Origin: Erythrobacter litoralis HTCC2594
GTDB taxonomy: Bacteria; Pseudomonadota; Alphaproteobacteria; Sphingomonadales; Sphingomonadaceae
Direction of reading: 5' to 3'
NCBI RefSeq assembly: GCF_000013005.1
Contig: NC_007722.1
Location: forward strand, 129,501 to 193,500
Length of the DNA stretch: 64,000 nucleotides
Shown piece by piece: positions 45,459-55,326 of the stretch. Both the position numbers and the translations under genes were made by a program. Below the pieces are notes generated by a model. That model saw only the letters and a list, made by a program, of their open reading frames with translations. It ran no database searches and was not told the DNA's origin. Within the stretch, counting starts at the first letter, position 1. Every line of letters starts with the position of its first letter.

Positions 45459-46703
45459 ATGGCAAAAAGGCACGAAGAAACAGAAGCATCGCAAGTCCGA
45501 AAGACTGAGCAATCAGGTGGTAGCCAAGGCACAGCAGTATCCCGCCGCAGGCAGTCCCATCGTCTCAAACTGACCGGCTATGTTGCGCGGCGAAAGTCTC
45601 TTCCGGTCGGCATCACATGGGATACAGAGCTTCCCGGCTTCGGACTTCGCAAGCGCAAGTCGGGACATCTCACGTGGATCGTAAAGCACAGGCCGCGAGG
45701 CGTGCAGCGAATGGTGACGCTGGGAAGCGCGGGAGTGGCGGCAGGTGCGTTAGGCGCTCCCGCCGCGCGCGCTGCCGCGCGCAGATTGCTCATCAAGGCG
45801 ACACTTGCCGATCTGCCTACTGCTCCAGAGAAGCTTAAGGCTCCACTCTTTGCAGAATTCGCGGAGGAGTTCTGGCTCGACTATTCACCGCATTGGAAGC
45901 CTTCCACGCGCGATGCATCTCGGGCTTACATCGACAAACGGCTGATACCACGGTTTGGGGCACTCTCGGTCGATGCGATTGAACGGGCCGACATCAATCG
46001 CTGGCGAGACAGCATGGCTGACGTGGGAGGAGCCTTTAATCGCAGCATCCCGGTCCTGTCGGTTATGATGCAATATGCCGAGAAGCTCGGCTATCGCGAG
46101 AAGAACACCAACCCGTGTCGCGGTGTCTCTCGTTTCAAGCGGGACCTGCCGGAACGCTATCTGTCGGCCGATGAATATCGAAGGCTCGGCAAGGTGCTGG
46201 CAGAGCACAATGGTGCCAATGCGTTCGTGGTCCCAGCTTTGCTGTTGCTGATCTATACCGGTGCACGGGTTTCAGAGATTGCGACCCTGCGCTGGCGCTA
46301 TGTCGAGTTGCCCCGCCTTGCGTTGCCTGATAGCAAGACGGGGCCGAAGACGATCTACCTCAACCCGCAGGCAATCGCTGTGCTCGATGGGCTGCAACGG
46401 CGCGGAGACGATCAGCTCGTGTTCCCGGCAATGTATCGCGAGGTGCCGATCAACCTAGGCCAGCACTGGGAGAAGATCAGGCGCAAGGCAGCCTTGCCCG
46501 ATGTGCGCCTGCATGATCTCCGCCACAGCTTTGCTTCGGTGGCCATAGCGAAAGGCATACCGCTTGCGACCATCGGCAAGCTACTCGGCCATGCGCTTCC
46601 TGAAACGACGGCACGATACGCGCACCTTGCTGACGAGGTGATTTCGGAAAGCGCTGACCGCATCTGTTCCAGCCTCGCAAGCTCAATGGGGATGACCGCA
46701 TGA
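45459..46703 (+). CDS. Tyrosine recombinase A of island II
   Basis: A 414-residue recombinase. Residues about 50-95 form an arm-binding-like domain (SLPVGITWDTELPGFGLRKRKSGHLTW) of the P4-integrase type. The catalytic domain has Arg in YTGARVSEIATLRW, HDLRHSFAS as box II, and Tyr in GHALPETTARYAHL. The start is uncertain because the first 40 residues lack family character; a later start is possible. It overlaps recombinase B by 4 bp (ATGA). Confidence 0.9.
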   Translation: MAKRHEETEASQVRKTEQSGGSQGTAVSRRRQSHRLKLTGYVARRKSLPVGITWDTELPGFGLRKRKSGHLTWIVKHRPRGVQRMVTLGSAGVAAGALGAPAARAAARRLLIKATLADLPTAPEKLKAPLFAEFAEEFWLDYSPHWKPSTRDASRAYIDKRLIPRFGALSVDAIERADINRWRDSMADVGGAFNRSIPVLSVMMQYAEKLGYREKNTNPCRGVSRFKRDLPERYLSADEYRRLGKVLAEHNGANAFVVPALLLLIYTGARVSEIATLRWRYVELPRLALPDSKTGPKTIYLNPQAIAVLDGLQRRGDDQLVFPAMYREVPINLGQHWEKIRRKAALPDVRLHDLRHSFASVAIAKGIPLATIGKLLGHALPETTARYAHLADEVISESADRICSSLASSMGMTA

Positions 46704-47869
46704 CCAGCTATGATCTCAAGCGTATCCTTGCCGAGGAGCTGGCGCGCATCGTTCCGGGCGATGCCGGAAAGCGCCGCACGAAATTCGATTACGTCCTTCC
46801 CGGATTTGGCGAGCGCATCCACCCGTCCGGCAGGAAGAGCTACGTTCTTCAGCGCACAATGGGCGGCAAGCAGAGGCTCATCACCATAGGCGATGCGGCT
46901 ATCCTAACCGAGCGGATCGCCAAGGATGTTGCGCGTCGCCTCATCTTGAGGATCGAACTGGGCCAGAACCCGGCAGACAGGAAACAACGCGGCAAGAAGA
47001 CGCCGACCTATGCTGCCTTTCTTCGGCACTATTGGGAGGTTGCAGCTCCGGCCTGGAAGCCATCCACCCTTGAGATACATGACATCTACCGTCGAACGCA
47101 CTTGGAACATGCATTCGCCGGAAAGTTCATCGACGAGATCAGCCATGCTGATGCTGTGCGCTGGCATGCAATGTTAACACGCACGGCAGGACCGGGCGCT
47201 GCAAACCGCGCTATGGAAATCCTAAAGGCGATGTTCGGCAAGGCGGAGGCATGGGGCTATCTCCCAGAGCACTCAAACCCCTTTCGTGGCGTCAAGCGCA
47301 ACAAGGGGCGGAAGATCGAACGCTTTCTGAGCCAAGCCGAGATGGCCCGTCTTGGAGAAGCCTTGTCACAGCATCGAGCCGACAAACCCAATGAGGTGGC
47401 GGTCATTTCGCTTCTCGCTTTGACTGGATGTCGGCGCGGTGAAATTCTCAATCTCACTTGGGGCGAGGTTCAGGGGCGCAAGCTTAAGCTGACCGATACA
47501 AAGACTGGGCCACGTGTCATATGGCTTGGTAAAGAGGCGAGGGCAGTGATTGATCGCTTGCCGCGCAGAAGGGGCCATGAGCGCGTCTTCCAGTTCGATG
47601 TGCTGCCCGTCTCTGCAATCGATTGGTTCTGGCGCATGCTGAGGGTGGAAGCGGGCATCGAGGATTTGAGATTGCACGACCTTCGGCACAACTATGCTAG
47701 CCTAGCTGCGCGTTCAGCCGAGACCCTTCCGATGATCGGCGAACTGCTTGGTCATCGAGATGTCGGCACCACGGCACGGTACGCACATTTCGATGATCGC
47801 AGTTCTCTTATCGCGACACGCCACGTCGGCAAGATCATCGAGCACAATCTCACACCAAAAAGAGATTGA
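46700..47869 (+). CDS. Tyrosine recombinase B of island II
   Basis: A 389-residue recombinase, relative of the preceding one but clearly diverged. It has the N-terminal arm-binding-like part (KFDYVLPGFGERIHPSGRKSYVLQ), catalytic Arg in LTGCRRGEILNLTW, box II HDLRHNYAS and Tyr in GHRDVGTTARYAHF. Translational coupling suggests that both act together, perhaps as a heteromeric integrase. It converges with the GNAT gene at 2 bp. Confidence 0.9.
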   Translation: MTSYDLKRILAEELARIVPGDAGKRRTKFDYVLPGFGERIHPSGRKSYVLQRTMGGKQRLITIGDAAILTERIAKDVARRLILRIELGQNPADRKQRGKKTPTYAAFLRHYWEVAAPAWKPSTLEIHDIYRRTHLEHAFAGKFIDEISHADAVRWHAMLTRTAGPGAANRAMEILKAMFGKAEAWGYLPEHSNPFRGVKRNKGRKIERFLSQAEMARLGEALSQHRADKPNEVAVISLLALTGCRRGEILNLTWGEVQGRKLKLTDTKTGPRVIWLGKEARAVIDRLPRRRGHERVFQFDVLPVSAIDWFWRMLRVEAGIEDLRLHDLRHNYASLAARSAETLPMIGELLGHRDVGTTARYAHFDDRSSLIATRHVGKIIEHNLTPKRD

Positions 47870-47870
47870 A

Positions 47871-48296
47871 CTAGGTTTGGTCGAAGACACGTTTTCCCAT
47901 GCTAATGCGCTCTTCCGTTGCATAGCCGTGGCAGCGATAAAACTCGCTGACAGCGTCATTATCGGCCCTGATTTGCAGATTTATTTTCTTGCACCCCATC
48001 TGAAGGAGCTTTCTCTCAGCCGCTTTCAAAAGTCGTGATCCAATACCACGACGCTGATGAGATGGTTCGACGGCGATCGTATACAGCCAACCTCTGTGAC
48101 CGTCGTAACCCGCCATGGCGGTTCCAACGATATTACCTTTAACCTCGGCGACCAAAAACAGTTCTGGCTGTACCCTCAGCTTCTCTGGAATTGCATTCTC
48201 GGCATGGTTCCAAGGAGGATCGCCTGGAAAAACTTTCGCCCAAAGTTTCTCCACCTCTGAGAAATGTCTCGATTGATAAACGAGAATATCAACCAT
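47871..48296 (-). CDS. GNAT-family N-acetyltransferase (YpeA-like)
   Basis: A 141-residue acetyl-CoA-dependent acyltransferase. The pyrophosphate-binding motif A is AVEPSHQRRGIGSRLLKAAERKL (about 82-104), and VAEVKGNIVGTAMAGYDGHRGW is close in style to E. coli YpeA, which has the same length. The substrate is unknown. Start ATG 48296 overlaps the end of the restriction-modification gene by 8 bp, so it would be translated from the same mRNA. Confidence 0.87.
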   Translation of the reverse strand: MVDILVYQSRHFSEVEKLWAKVFPGDPPWNHAENAIPEKLRVQPELFLVAEVKGNIVGTAMAGYDGHRGWLYTIAVEPSHQRRGIGSRLLKAAERKLLQMGCKKINLQIRADNDAVSEFYRCHGYATEERISMGKRVFDQT

Positions 48297-51036
48297 TGGC
48301 AGCAATGAAGGATCGTTCTTTGTCGGACAGCCCATAAGCGGATGCCACAAGTTCCCATACCTTGTCTCTCAAAATGGTTTGCTTGAGCCGAAGTCGCCGC
48401 TTGTCGGACTCAAGCTTTGCCGCGACTTCCTCGCTATTCACCGCCGTCAGATCCGAAACCAATCCGGCAATCTTTGCCGAACTTGGAATCATGGGAAATT
48501 CCTCCAACTGCTTTTTGGTGTACCACGGATGCAGCTTGTCATAGATGGCGTACTTCGTTCGCAGATACCATGCACCCAGCGGACTTGTGAGCACGCCAAG
48601 CGCTGTCATCAGGGCTTCCGTGTCGTCGCTCTTACTAATAGCTATGTATAAAGCCTGATCGATCGCGGCAGGTTCTTCGATGAAAGCGGCGGAAAGAATG
48701 GGACCTAGGGTCTTCCTAAAAACGGCCTTTGGTTTTTTCATGAAGTCTGGATCGCGAGGTTCTGCCAACCAATCACCGTAAGAGACGAATTGGCCTGAGT
48801 AGCGATGGTTGAGCCAAAATACGTCACGCCCTCTTACCTCAGGGAGATAAGTCTTATTTAGACGTGTGTCGGCATGATAGGATCTTTCGGTTTTATCGCG
48901 TTTCGTTTGGGGGCCTTTTCCGAACGCACTAGAACCATATCCATCTGTGCGATATGCATGTAGGCCGCGATTCAGCCGCACTAAACTCCCAAAGTTGGCG
49001 AATTTTTCGTCAAGGCGAGAGATGATGCGCTCAGCGCGTTTGTCGTAGCGAGGATTGATTAGACCGAGGCGATTGATGTCAGCGACATCTAATGTGCTCA
49101 TGGTCTCAAACTCTGTAGGTGATGTGAATCTCACAATGTCGAGCTTCTTCGATGGCTTAGCATTGCGAGTGAAAAATACAGTGTTCTCGATGTTGGCATC
49201 GCGGAACACCTTGTATTCGAAAATGCTGAGTTCAGCGGTCGACCACTCGTTCAGCAAGCTGTGTCGCACGCGTGAAAAATTGGCAGAGTTTAGCCAAGAA
49301 TCCGGGACAATGTAGGCCAAGATGCCGTCAGGTTTAAGTAAGTGAGTCCCCTTTTCAATAAAGTAAACATAAAAATCTGTTTGGTACTCTGAGAGCTGGT
49401 ATCGTTTCTGATAATATAGAGCTTGATCCTTTCCAGCAGAGAAGAGGTACGGTGGGTTTCCGATGACGCAGTCAAACCCCTTAGTATCGGCTAGGAAAGG
49501 GAATTCAATTTCCCAATCGAACACATTCATCGCAATGTGATCATCGTCCGAGAAGAGCGAGTATGAGTAAGTTTTGTAAAAGTCACTTCCTATGAGCGAA
49601 TTGCCGCATCTGATGTTCTGGCCCAAATCTGGAAGCGCCCGTATTCTAAAGAAATCCATCTGCCTTGCCATGGCATCTGCAGTTTCACCCTCAAGCACTT
49701 TCAAGAGAAGCGAGAGCTTTGTCACCTCGACGGCCTGCGTGTCGATATCCACTCCGAAAATGTGGGTCAGCAGTATCCGTCTGCGTTCTGCAATCGTTAG
49801 GCGCCAATCATCTTTTCCGACTTCAAGCAGCTTCGGCTCTTTGCCCGATGTGTATTTGGCAGGGTCGTCGGAAACGTATGCATCGCGATACCAATCCAAC
49901 AGATATTGATAGGCGCCGATCAGGAACGAGCCTGAGCCACAAGCGGGATCAATAACACGAACGGGCGCCGGGTTTTTCGTACGCTTATCCTCACCCGAAG
50001 CCTGCGCGGGTGTCTTCCCTTCAAGTAATTTCCCCAAGGTGTTTTTGACTATGTAATCGACGATGTATGCTGGTGTGTAGTAAACCCCCCCGGCCTTCTT
50101 CACCTCCGGCTTTTCTTCGATGATCGCTCGAGAACCAGCAAGCCTGATGACCTTGCCTAGAAAGCGCTCATAGACTTGACCTAGAATATCAGCCGGGAGA
50201 ACCGAGAACTCGTATGGGCTCTCCGGGTAATAGAGGCTCTTCAATATTGGCTTAAGAACCTTATCGTCGATCGTAAGATCGAGCGTAAAGGTGTCCAAGG
50301 TCTCAGCCGAGCCATCGCCCTTATTGAAATGAAATAGTCCTGAATTGTAACGGTCATCCGCCTTGAGGAAGAGCGCGGTCAGACTACCGTAAATTTCCTT
50401 TTCTGTAGAAAGCTTCTGAAGTTGTCCGTACTTTTCGATGCCTCTATCTTCAGCGATCCGCAGAAACACAACTCGATCAATAATTCTTTGAACGGCAGCG
50501 TTCAGCTCTCGCACATCCAGCTGGCGGTTTCGAAGTGCGATGTTCCGAGCTAGCGCGGCCCTCCATCCTTCGATTTCTTCAAGAAATGCGTCATCGACTT
50601 CCGCCGTACCCCGTTTGCGTCGATTGTCGGTCGCATACTTATCGAAAGAACCTTTCAGGACTGCTTCACGAGAGAAGATTGCAGCGATTTCATCCCATTT
50701 TTCGACGTAATCGTCGAAGGTGTAGTACGCGGTGCGCGCTACGCTAGCCTTGTCAGTTTTCTCTGGTTTGACCCGGCAATCGTAGACAGCGAGTTCCTCG
50801 AAGTCAGTGAGGATGGAGAGTGGTAATTTTGCGCTCCAAGCATACCGTCTCAATTGAAAGGCGGGACCGACGTCTTGCTTGATATTGACCGCGGGTTTTT
50901 TGGCTTCGAGGAAGAATTTCCGAGTTCCCCCGACACGGAAAGCATAGTCGGGGGCCTTAGTGTTTCCACCGATCTTTACGGCATCTTCGTGCACAACATC
51001 CTTGTAGGCTTCGGCGTAGCCTTGCTCGTTATCTAT
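48289..51036 (-). pseudogene. Type IIG restriction-modification enzyme, 3' part (split by IS copy 1)
   Basis: About 914 codons of an Eco57I-like fused endonuclease-methyltransferase. After the break at the Gly-Trp-Asp-Ile region come DNEQGYAEAYKDVVHED, the nuclease PD-(D/E)xK core (PDYAFRVGGTRKFFLEAKKP), a helical linker, the methyltransferase with motif I DPACGSGSF and motif IV NPPY (CVIGNPPYLF), and a C-terminal TaqI-like target-recognition and specificity part. The gene lost its start to the IS. The longest frame now reads out of the IS end, adding about 40 IS-encoded residues. Low-GC composition. Without the IS the whole protein would be about 961 residues. Any residual methylation would depend on a new start. 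Confidence 0.9.
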
Positions 51037-51068
51037 TGACGTGACCCCCAGCTTTCCCCCAGCTGGGA

Positions 51069-51923
51069 TTAGAGCCGGGCGGTTGTTTTGCGCATAAGCG
51101 CGATTGAAGCAATGGGCTGCGTAGTGGAGCCCGTAGGGCGTAGCGAAGCAGGCCATTGCTTATCCAGTTCGGCGGCGAACGCCGCCGGTGTTGCGTAGCC
51201 AAGCGATGAGTGCGGTCGCTCCCGGTTGTAATCATCCACCCAGGCGGCGATCTCGACACGGGCATGGGCCATGCTCATGAACAGCGTCTCGTTGAGCAGT
51301 TCGTCCCGCATGCGACCGTTGAAGCTCTCGACATAGCCATTCTGCATCGGCCTTCCGGGCGCGATATAATGCCACTCGACGCCGATCTCGCCGCACCATG
51401 CCAGCACGGCGTTGCTGGTGAGCTCGGTTCCGTTGTCGCTGACGATCATGCCGGGCTTGCCACGCTGGGCGATCAGCTCGGTCAGCTCTCGAACGACACG
51501 GCGACCAGAGATCGACGTGTCCGGCACCGCTGCCAGACACTCCCTTGTCACGTCATCGACCACGTTGAGCACCCGGAACCTCCTGCCCGACGCCATCTGG
51601 TCGTGCACGAAGTCCAGGCTCCAGCGCTGGTTCGGTAAGGCGAGCACCGGAGCAGGTGCCCTCGTGCCGACTGCGCGCCTGCGACTGCGTCGACGCCTCA
51701 CCGCCAAGCCTTCCTCCTTGTAGAGCCTCTGGGTCTTCTTCCGGTTGATCATGATCCCCTCCCGGCGCAGCAGGATGTGCAGACGGCGATAGCCGAACCG
51801 CCGTCGCTGGTTGGCCAGCTCGCGCAGCTTCTCACGCAGATCGGCGTCATCGCCCCGGGTGGAACGGTAACGCACGCTCTTGCGATCGGCATCGATGACA
51901 CGGCACGCCCGCCGCTCGCTCAT
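51069..51923 (-). CDS. IS3-family transposase OrfB, copy 1
   Basis: The catalytic part of the transposase. The DDE triad appears as [16 protein letters not shown] and [17 protein letters not shown], with an HTH_21 segment ([17 protein letters not shown]) before the integrase core. It is normally made as an OrfAB fusion by -1 frameshifting at AAAAAAG (complement of 51980-51986) near the orfA end; the -1 frame is open from there into orfB. Confidence 0.93.
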   Translation of the reverse strand: MSERRACRVIDADRKSVRYRSTRGDDADLREKLRELANQRRRFGYRRLHILLRREGIMINRKKTQRLYKEEGLAVRRRRSRRRAVGTRAPAPVLALPNQRWSLDFVHDQMASGRRFRVLNVVDDVTRECLAAVPDTSISGRRVVRELTELIAQRGKPGMIVSDNGTELTSNAVLAWCGEIGVEWHYIAPGRPMQNGYVESFNGRMRDELLNETLFMSMAHARVEIAAWVDDYNRERPHSSLGYATPAAFAAELDKQWPASLRPTGSTTQPIASIALMRKTTARL

Positions 51924-51973
51924 CCCGTGGCATGCCTGAAGATGAGCGACAGCTTCCCGCTGCGCGGCGGGCG

Positions 51974-52240
51974 TCAGAACTTTTTTGCCAGAAGATCCTT
52001 CAACGCCGCTTTGTCCAGCATCGTGTCGGCCAGCAGGCGCTTGAGCTTGGCGTTCTCGCTCTCGAGCTCCTTGAGCCGCCGGGCATCAGACACCTCCAGC
52101 CCACCATACTTCGACTTCCAGTTGTAGATCGTCGCTTCCGAAACCCCGTGTCGCCGGGCCAGGTCGGCGGTCTTCGCTCCCGCCTCCGCCTCCTTGAGCA
52201 CGCCGATGATCTGCTCTTCTGAAAACCTCGTTCTCTTCAT
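51974..52240 (-). CDS. IS3-family OrfA (HTH), copy 1
   Basis: An 88-residue DNA-binding subunit with an HTH_8-type fold ([41 protein letters not shown]) and a leucine-zipper-like tail ([18 protein letters not shown]). It ends LLAKKF just after the slippery AAAAAAG. Confidence 0.95.
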   Translation of the reverse strand: MKRTRFSEEQIIGVLKEAEAGAKTADLARRHGVSEATIYNWKSKYGGLEVSDARRLKELESENAKLKRLLADTMLDKAALKDLLAKKF

Positions 52241-52306
52241 CTCGTCCGTCCTTCTGTCAGGGCCGGACTCTAATCCAACTTGGAGGAAAATCAGGGGGTC
52301 ACGTCA

Positions 52307-52448
52307 CTATGTCCCAACCCAGAGCCTTGAAAAATGGATCGATGAACTCGCGCCGGACTTGCGTCTCGTTGTATGAGCTTGCTTGATACGCTTCCTTATG
52401 AAGTCGAAAGCGCTCGACAAGTTCGACAATGACTGCGGGTGTTGACAT
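52307..52448 (-). pseudogene. Type IIG restriction-modification enzyme, 5' part (split by IS copy 1)
   Basis: The first 47 codons (MSTPAVIVELVERFRLHKEA… to FFKALGWDI) of the split gene, starting at ATG 52448 with AGGGGA upstream. Removing the IS and one CTAT copy joins …GWDI to DNEQGY… in frame, so this is the true start of the gene ending at 48289. It begins 66 bp after the nuclease-STAND gene on the same strand, indicating one operon. Confidence 0.9.
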
Positions 52449-52513
52449 CGGTCCCCTATCGCATGGACCAGTGGCGTCGCAAAGCGGCTTTTCGCGACAA
52501 ACCATTTCCAATT

Positions 52514-54826
52514 TCAATCATCAACATCCTCAAAAATTACAGAAAGTTGCTCTGTCGGGCTGAGTTTCGACGCGCTGGCAGGTGCACTGGGAGTGTCTGG
52601 TTCATCGTCATCATCGAGCGTTGCTGCATAGTCATCAATGGCCACCTCGGCAGCTGCGCATTCATCTAAGAGTTCAGCGTCATTCTGACCGAATGCAGCG
52701 AACCCCTGGATGGCCTCCTTTAGATCTTGGAGATGTCGAGCACGATCGCCGGTCAATAACCTCTCATCCCACTCCTGTGGTTCCAGTCCATACTCATTGA
52801 CAATCTCATGGCGGAACCGGATTGAGAGGTCGTGCAATTCCTTAGCCTCAAATAGGCCCTGAACCATTTCGTCCTTGAAGGGGGTAGCGTCCGCCCAATT
52901 TAGGCAAAGCTCCGTCACTCGCTCGACGGTAGCGGCACGCAGTCCCTGATCGGCCAGGCCTCTAGCATGCGCCTTTGCGACGAAATCAAGTTCTGCGCTG
53001 AAATACATATCAGAATTGATGCGTTCGGCTATTGCTAGCGGGTCTTCCAAGCGTCCAAAGTAGCGTTCCAGGAAACTATCATCTCCACGATGCGCCGCGA
53101 AACGCAGTAGATCACGATCTGAGAGTTCTCTCTCCTGCATCCGATCAATCAGAGTATCGTACAGGCTTCGGGGTATATGAACGCTGGCGCCAGGCAACTG
53201 CGTTGTCCCGCACACAACTTCGCTCAGAAGCTTCTCTAATTTTGCTCCACGGACATACAATTCAATCATTTCCGGCGATCCAGACACTATTTCGGCAAAA
53301 GCGTCGGCGACAGTGGGATGTTTGAAAACCCAACGTGGACCGTCGGGTGCCTCGACAAGTAGGGTTAGGCTTCCTCGCAAGGCCTCCATTGCTCTTGCGA
53401 CGTCAGCGAGCGGGACGCCCGTAAGCCGGTAGACCGTCGTTAGTTCAGTAGAATTGGCAATAGGAGATGGTACGCCTGTAGGGCCATGAAGAAAGATCAA
53501 AGCGACGGCAGCGCGTTCGGGCTCGGCTAATCCTATCAGCACATCTCGTAAGAACTCGATCGGCCTTTCGAAAAAGTCCGATAACCCGTCGCGACTTACC
53601 GACAACTTTCCCGTGAAATACGGTGAAGCAAGGCGGCGAGCGGTTTCCGGGAGGAAGTTCGTATTCGTCGCCACAGAGGGTAAAAAGGGCTTCAACTTTC
53701 TTTTGAGCGAGATCGGCTGTTCGCCCAGTCTTATGTGATTGTAGAGGATCTGCGCTCTCTCTAAATCAGTCAGACCTTGGACATCGATGATGACTTGGCT
53801 GTTCGATAGGAGTGGAAATTCGCCAAGTTTCAGGTCAAACTTCGCAGAATTCCAGATGTAGGTGCGGGAGGTCATAAGCACCCTCGCTCCTGACTTCACT
53901 GCAGCGTGCATCATTTTTAGTCGGCTATTCCAGCTATCGACCCTGGAACGCTGATACTGCGTTTCGCCAAAAGCGTCGTCGATCCAAAAGAACTGAGAAG
54001 GTTCATTCGGATTCCAGTGCTGCTCAAACCCTGGCCCGTCAGAAATCCGAACGGTGCCAATCGCACCATCGTCGAGGGCACCCACGGCTAAACTGGCCCC
54101 GATCGTGGATTTGCCGCTAGCAGGATCACCCAATAGCAAAACAAAACGATGCTTTTGCAATGCCTCAACGCTCTGTCGATGCGCCGCTGTAGTAACAAAC
54201 GCTGCCAGATCATCGCCCATTGAGCTTAGGATAAATCTAGCCTGAGTGTACGCGCGTTCGTCAATTATCTGAGAAAGATCCCCAAGACCATAGAGCCGCG
54301 GCACCATCATGCGTAGCCGAGGGCGTGATCTGATTTCTTCGGTCAGCCAATCTCTTCCTAACACCCTAGCTCGCGTAGCGCCCGCTGCCTCAATGGCTGA
54401 AACCATTTCCCCTTCAGCTTGGCCCGAAACTCCAGCATTGGTCAGCAATACGTAATCGTGGGCCAGCCCACGACACTTCAGCGAGTCGATTTTGGAGAGT
54501 TCGCCCGAAATGTCGCTCAGCTTGAGCGTCTTACTCGGTTTTCCAGTGAATTTGCATTGAATAGTTGATTTGGCTTCCGGTACATCAGGTGCCCCCGGCC
54601 ATGTGCCCCAGAACGCGCCGTCTCTCCCGCCATCTTGAGAAGGCAGAAAGGTTTGCACTGGGCGTTCGAGCACCTCGGCAGCGACCGCCACAGCCAAGTC
54701 TTGAAAAGCCTTCCAGCCTAAAGTGTGAAGCGCGAAATCAATCTGCTGAGCCTGCGCCAGCGGGGTTGCGTTTTTCGCAGCAGCCGTGCCCCCAGCTTGC
54801 CCTAAAATGTTCTTTCCTTGAGCCAT
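52514..54826 (-). CDS. Predicted PD-(D/E)xK nuclease-STAND NTPase (defence-type)
   Basis: A 770-residue protein that I read as a restriction-nuclease head fused to a STAND-type P-loop NTPase. The head (about 25-165) resembles Mrr/Cap4-like nucleases: FQDLAVAVAAEVL helix, GGRDGAF and TIQCKFTG, giving the D…QxK active-site pattern. The NTPase (about 190-480) has Walker A GDPASGKST (233-241), Walker B FFWIDDAF (279-286) and MTSRTY as a sensor-like element, matching the nSTAND3 style. The C-terminal 280 residues are helical and repeat-like, with an acidic tail, and would be the sensor. Such proteins act as phage sensors that switch on a nuclease. It is the first gene of the defence operon with the type IIG gene and the GNAT gene. 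Confidence 0.78.
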   Translation of the reverse strand: MAQGKNILGQAGGTAAAKNATPLAQAQQIDFALHTLGWKAFQDLAVAVAAEVLERPVQTFLPSQDGGRDGAFWGTWPGAPDVPEAKSTIQCKFTGKPSKTLKLSDISGELSKIDSLKCRGLAHDYVLLTNAGVSGQAEGEMVSAIEAAGATRARVLGRDWLTEEIRSRPRLRMMVPRLYGLGDLSQIIDERAYTQARFILSSMGDDLAAFVTTAAHRQSVEALQKHRFVLLLGDPASGKSTIGASLAVGALDDGAIGTVRISDGPGFEQHWNPNEPSQFFWIDDAFGETQYQRSRVDSWNSRLKMMHAAVKSGARVLMTSRTYIWNSAKFDLKLGEFPLLSNSQVIIDVQGLTDLERAQILYNHIRLGEQPISLKRKLKPFLPSVATNTNFLPETARRLASPYFTGKLSVSRDGLSDFFERPIEFLRDVLIGLAEPERAAVALIFLHGPTGVPSPIANSTELTTVYRLTGVPLADVARAMEALRGSLTLLVEAPDGPRWVFKHPTVADAFAEIVSGSPEMIELYVRGAKLEKLLSEVVCGTTQLPGASVHIPRSLYDTLIDRMQERELSDRDLLRFAAHRGDDSFLERYFGRLEDPLAIAERINSDMYFSAELDFVAKAHARGLADQGLRAATVERVTELCLNWADATPFKDEMVQGLFEAKELHDLSIRFRHEIVNEYGLEPQEWDERLLTGDRARHLQDLKEAIQGFAAFGQNDAELLDECAAAEVAIDDYAATLDDDDEPDTPSAPASASKLSPTEQLSVIFEDVDD

Positions 54827-54959
54827 TTACAACGCTCGTAAGCGACAGTTGAAAAAATGCCAACGCGCCATTTTGGAGACCAACATTCAATTTCAAAACT
54901 TCAGCAAGATGCTAGGCTGAGAAGATAGTAGAAGCTTGTTCTGGCTGTCGGGGAATATC
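54827..54959. promoter_or_regulatory. Divergent promoter region of the defence cargo
   Basis: A 133-bp AT-richer gap between the minus-strand nuclease-STAND gene and the plus-strand ATPase fragment. Both transcripts must start here. No operator was recognised. Confidence 0.4.
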
Positions 54960-55260
54960 GTGGAGCTTGCAAAGGTCACAATTGAGAATTTTCGTTGCTA
55001 TCGTGAGCCGATCAGCATCGACATTGAGAATCTTACAGCTCTTGTGGGGCGGAATGACGTTGGCAAATCCGCCATAATGGATGCTCTCGCGATCTTCTTT
55101 GAGGTCGCAAAACTTGATCGAGACGACGCTTGTAAGACTGGCGACCCAACGAATGTGCGCATCACTTGCGAGTTCGATAGTCTCCAAGATGTCATTTTGG
55201 ACACTGATTATGAAACAAATCTCGTGTCTGAATTTCTGCTCAACAACGATGGTCGTCTGG
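54960..55260 (+). pseudogene. OLD/RecF-like AAA ATPase, N-terminal fragment cut by IS copy 2
   Basis: About 100 codons starting at GTG 54960 (VELAKVTIENFRCYREPISIDIENLTALVG). The Walker A loop GRNDVGKSAIMDAL and the ABC-type N-terminal fold match OLD-family nucleases and GajA-type defence ATPases. The reading frame stops two codons inside IS copy 2. No continuation is found on the other side of the IS, so the rest has been lost. Which OLD-type system it belonged to cannot be decided from this fragment. Confidence 0.78.
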
Positions 55261-55326
55261 TGACGTGACCCCCTGATTTTCCTCCAAGTTGGATTAGAGT
55301 CCGGCCCTGACAGAAGGACGGACGAG

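Larger units (their letters stand above)
51037..52306 (-). mobile_element. IS3-family (IS407-like) insertion sequence, copy 1
   Basis: A 1270-bp element with imperfect terminal inverted repeats beginning TGACGTGACCCCC and flanked by a CTAT duplication (51033-51036 and 52307-52310). A 4-bp duplication is the rule for the IS407 group. It encodes overlapping orfA and orfB. The encoded proteins are identical to those of copy 2. It disrupts the type IIG gene. Confidence 0.95.

Noticed and set aside
45025..45489. Minus-strand frame of 154 codons in the gap before island II
   Set aside because: It crosses the att repeat and the recombinase start, and the product is Arg/Pro-rich and featureless.
48289..51156. 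A 955-residue intact restriction enzyme reading from inside the IS
   Set aside because: The first 40 residues are encoded by the IS end. The true N terminus lies on the other side of the IS at 52448.
52307..55260. Inversion of the segment between the two oppositely oriented IS copies
   Set aside because: Copy 1 still has matching CTAT flanks and a restorable gene across it, which an inversion would have destroyed.
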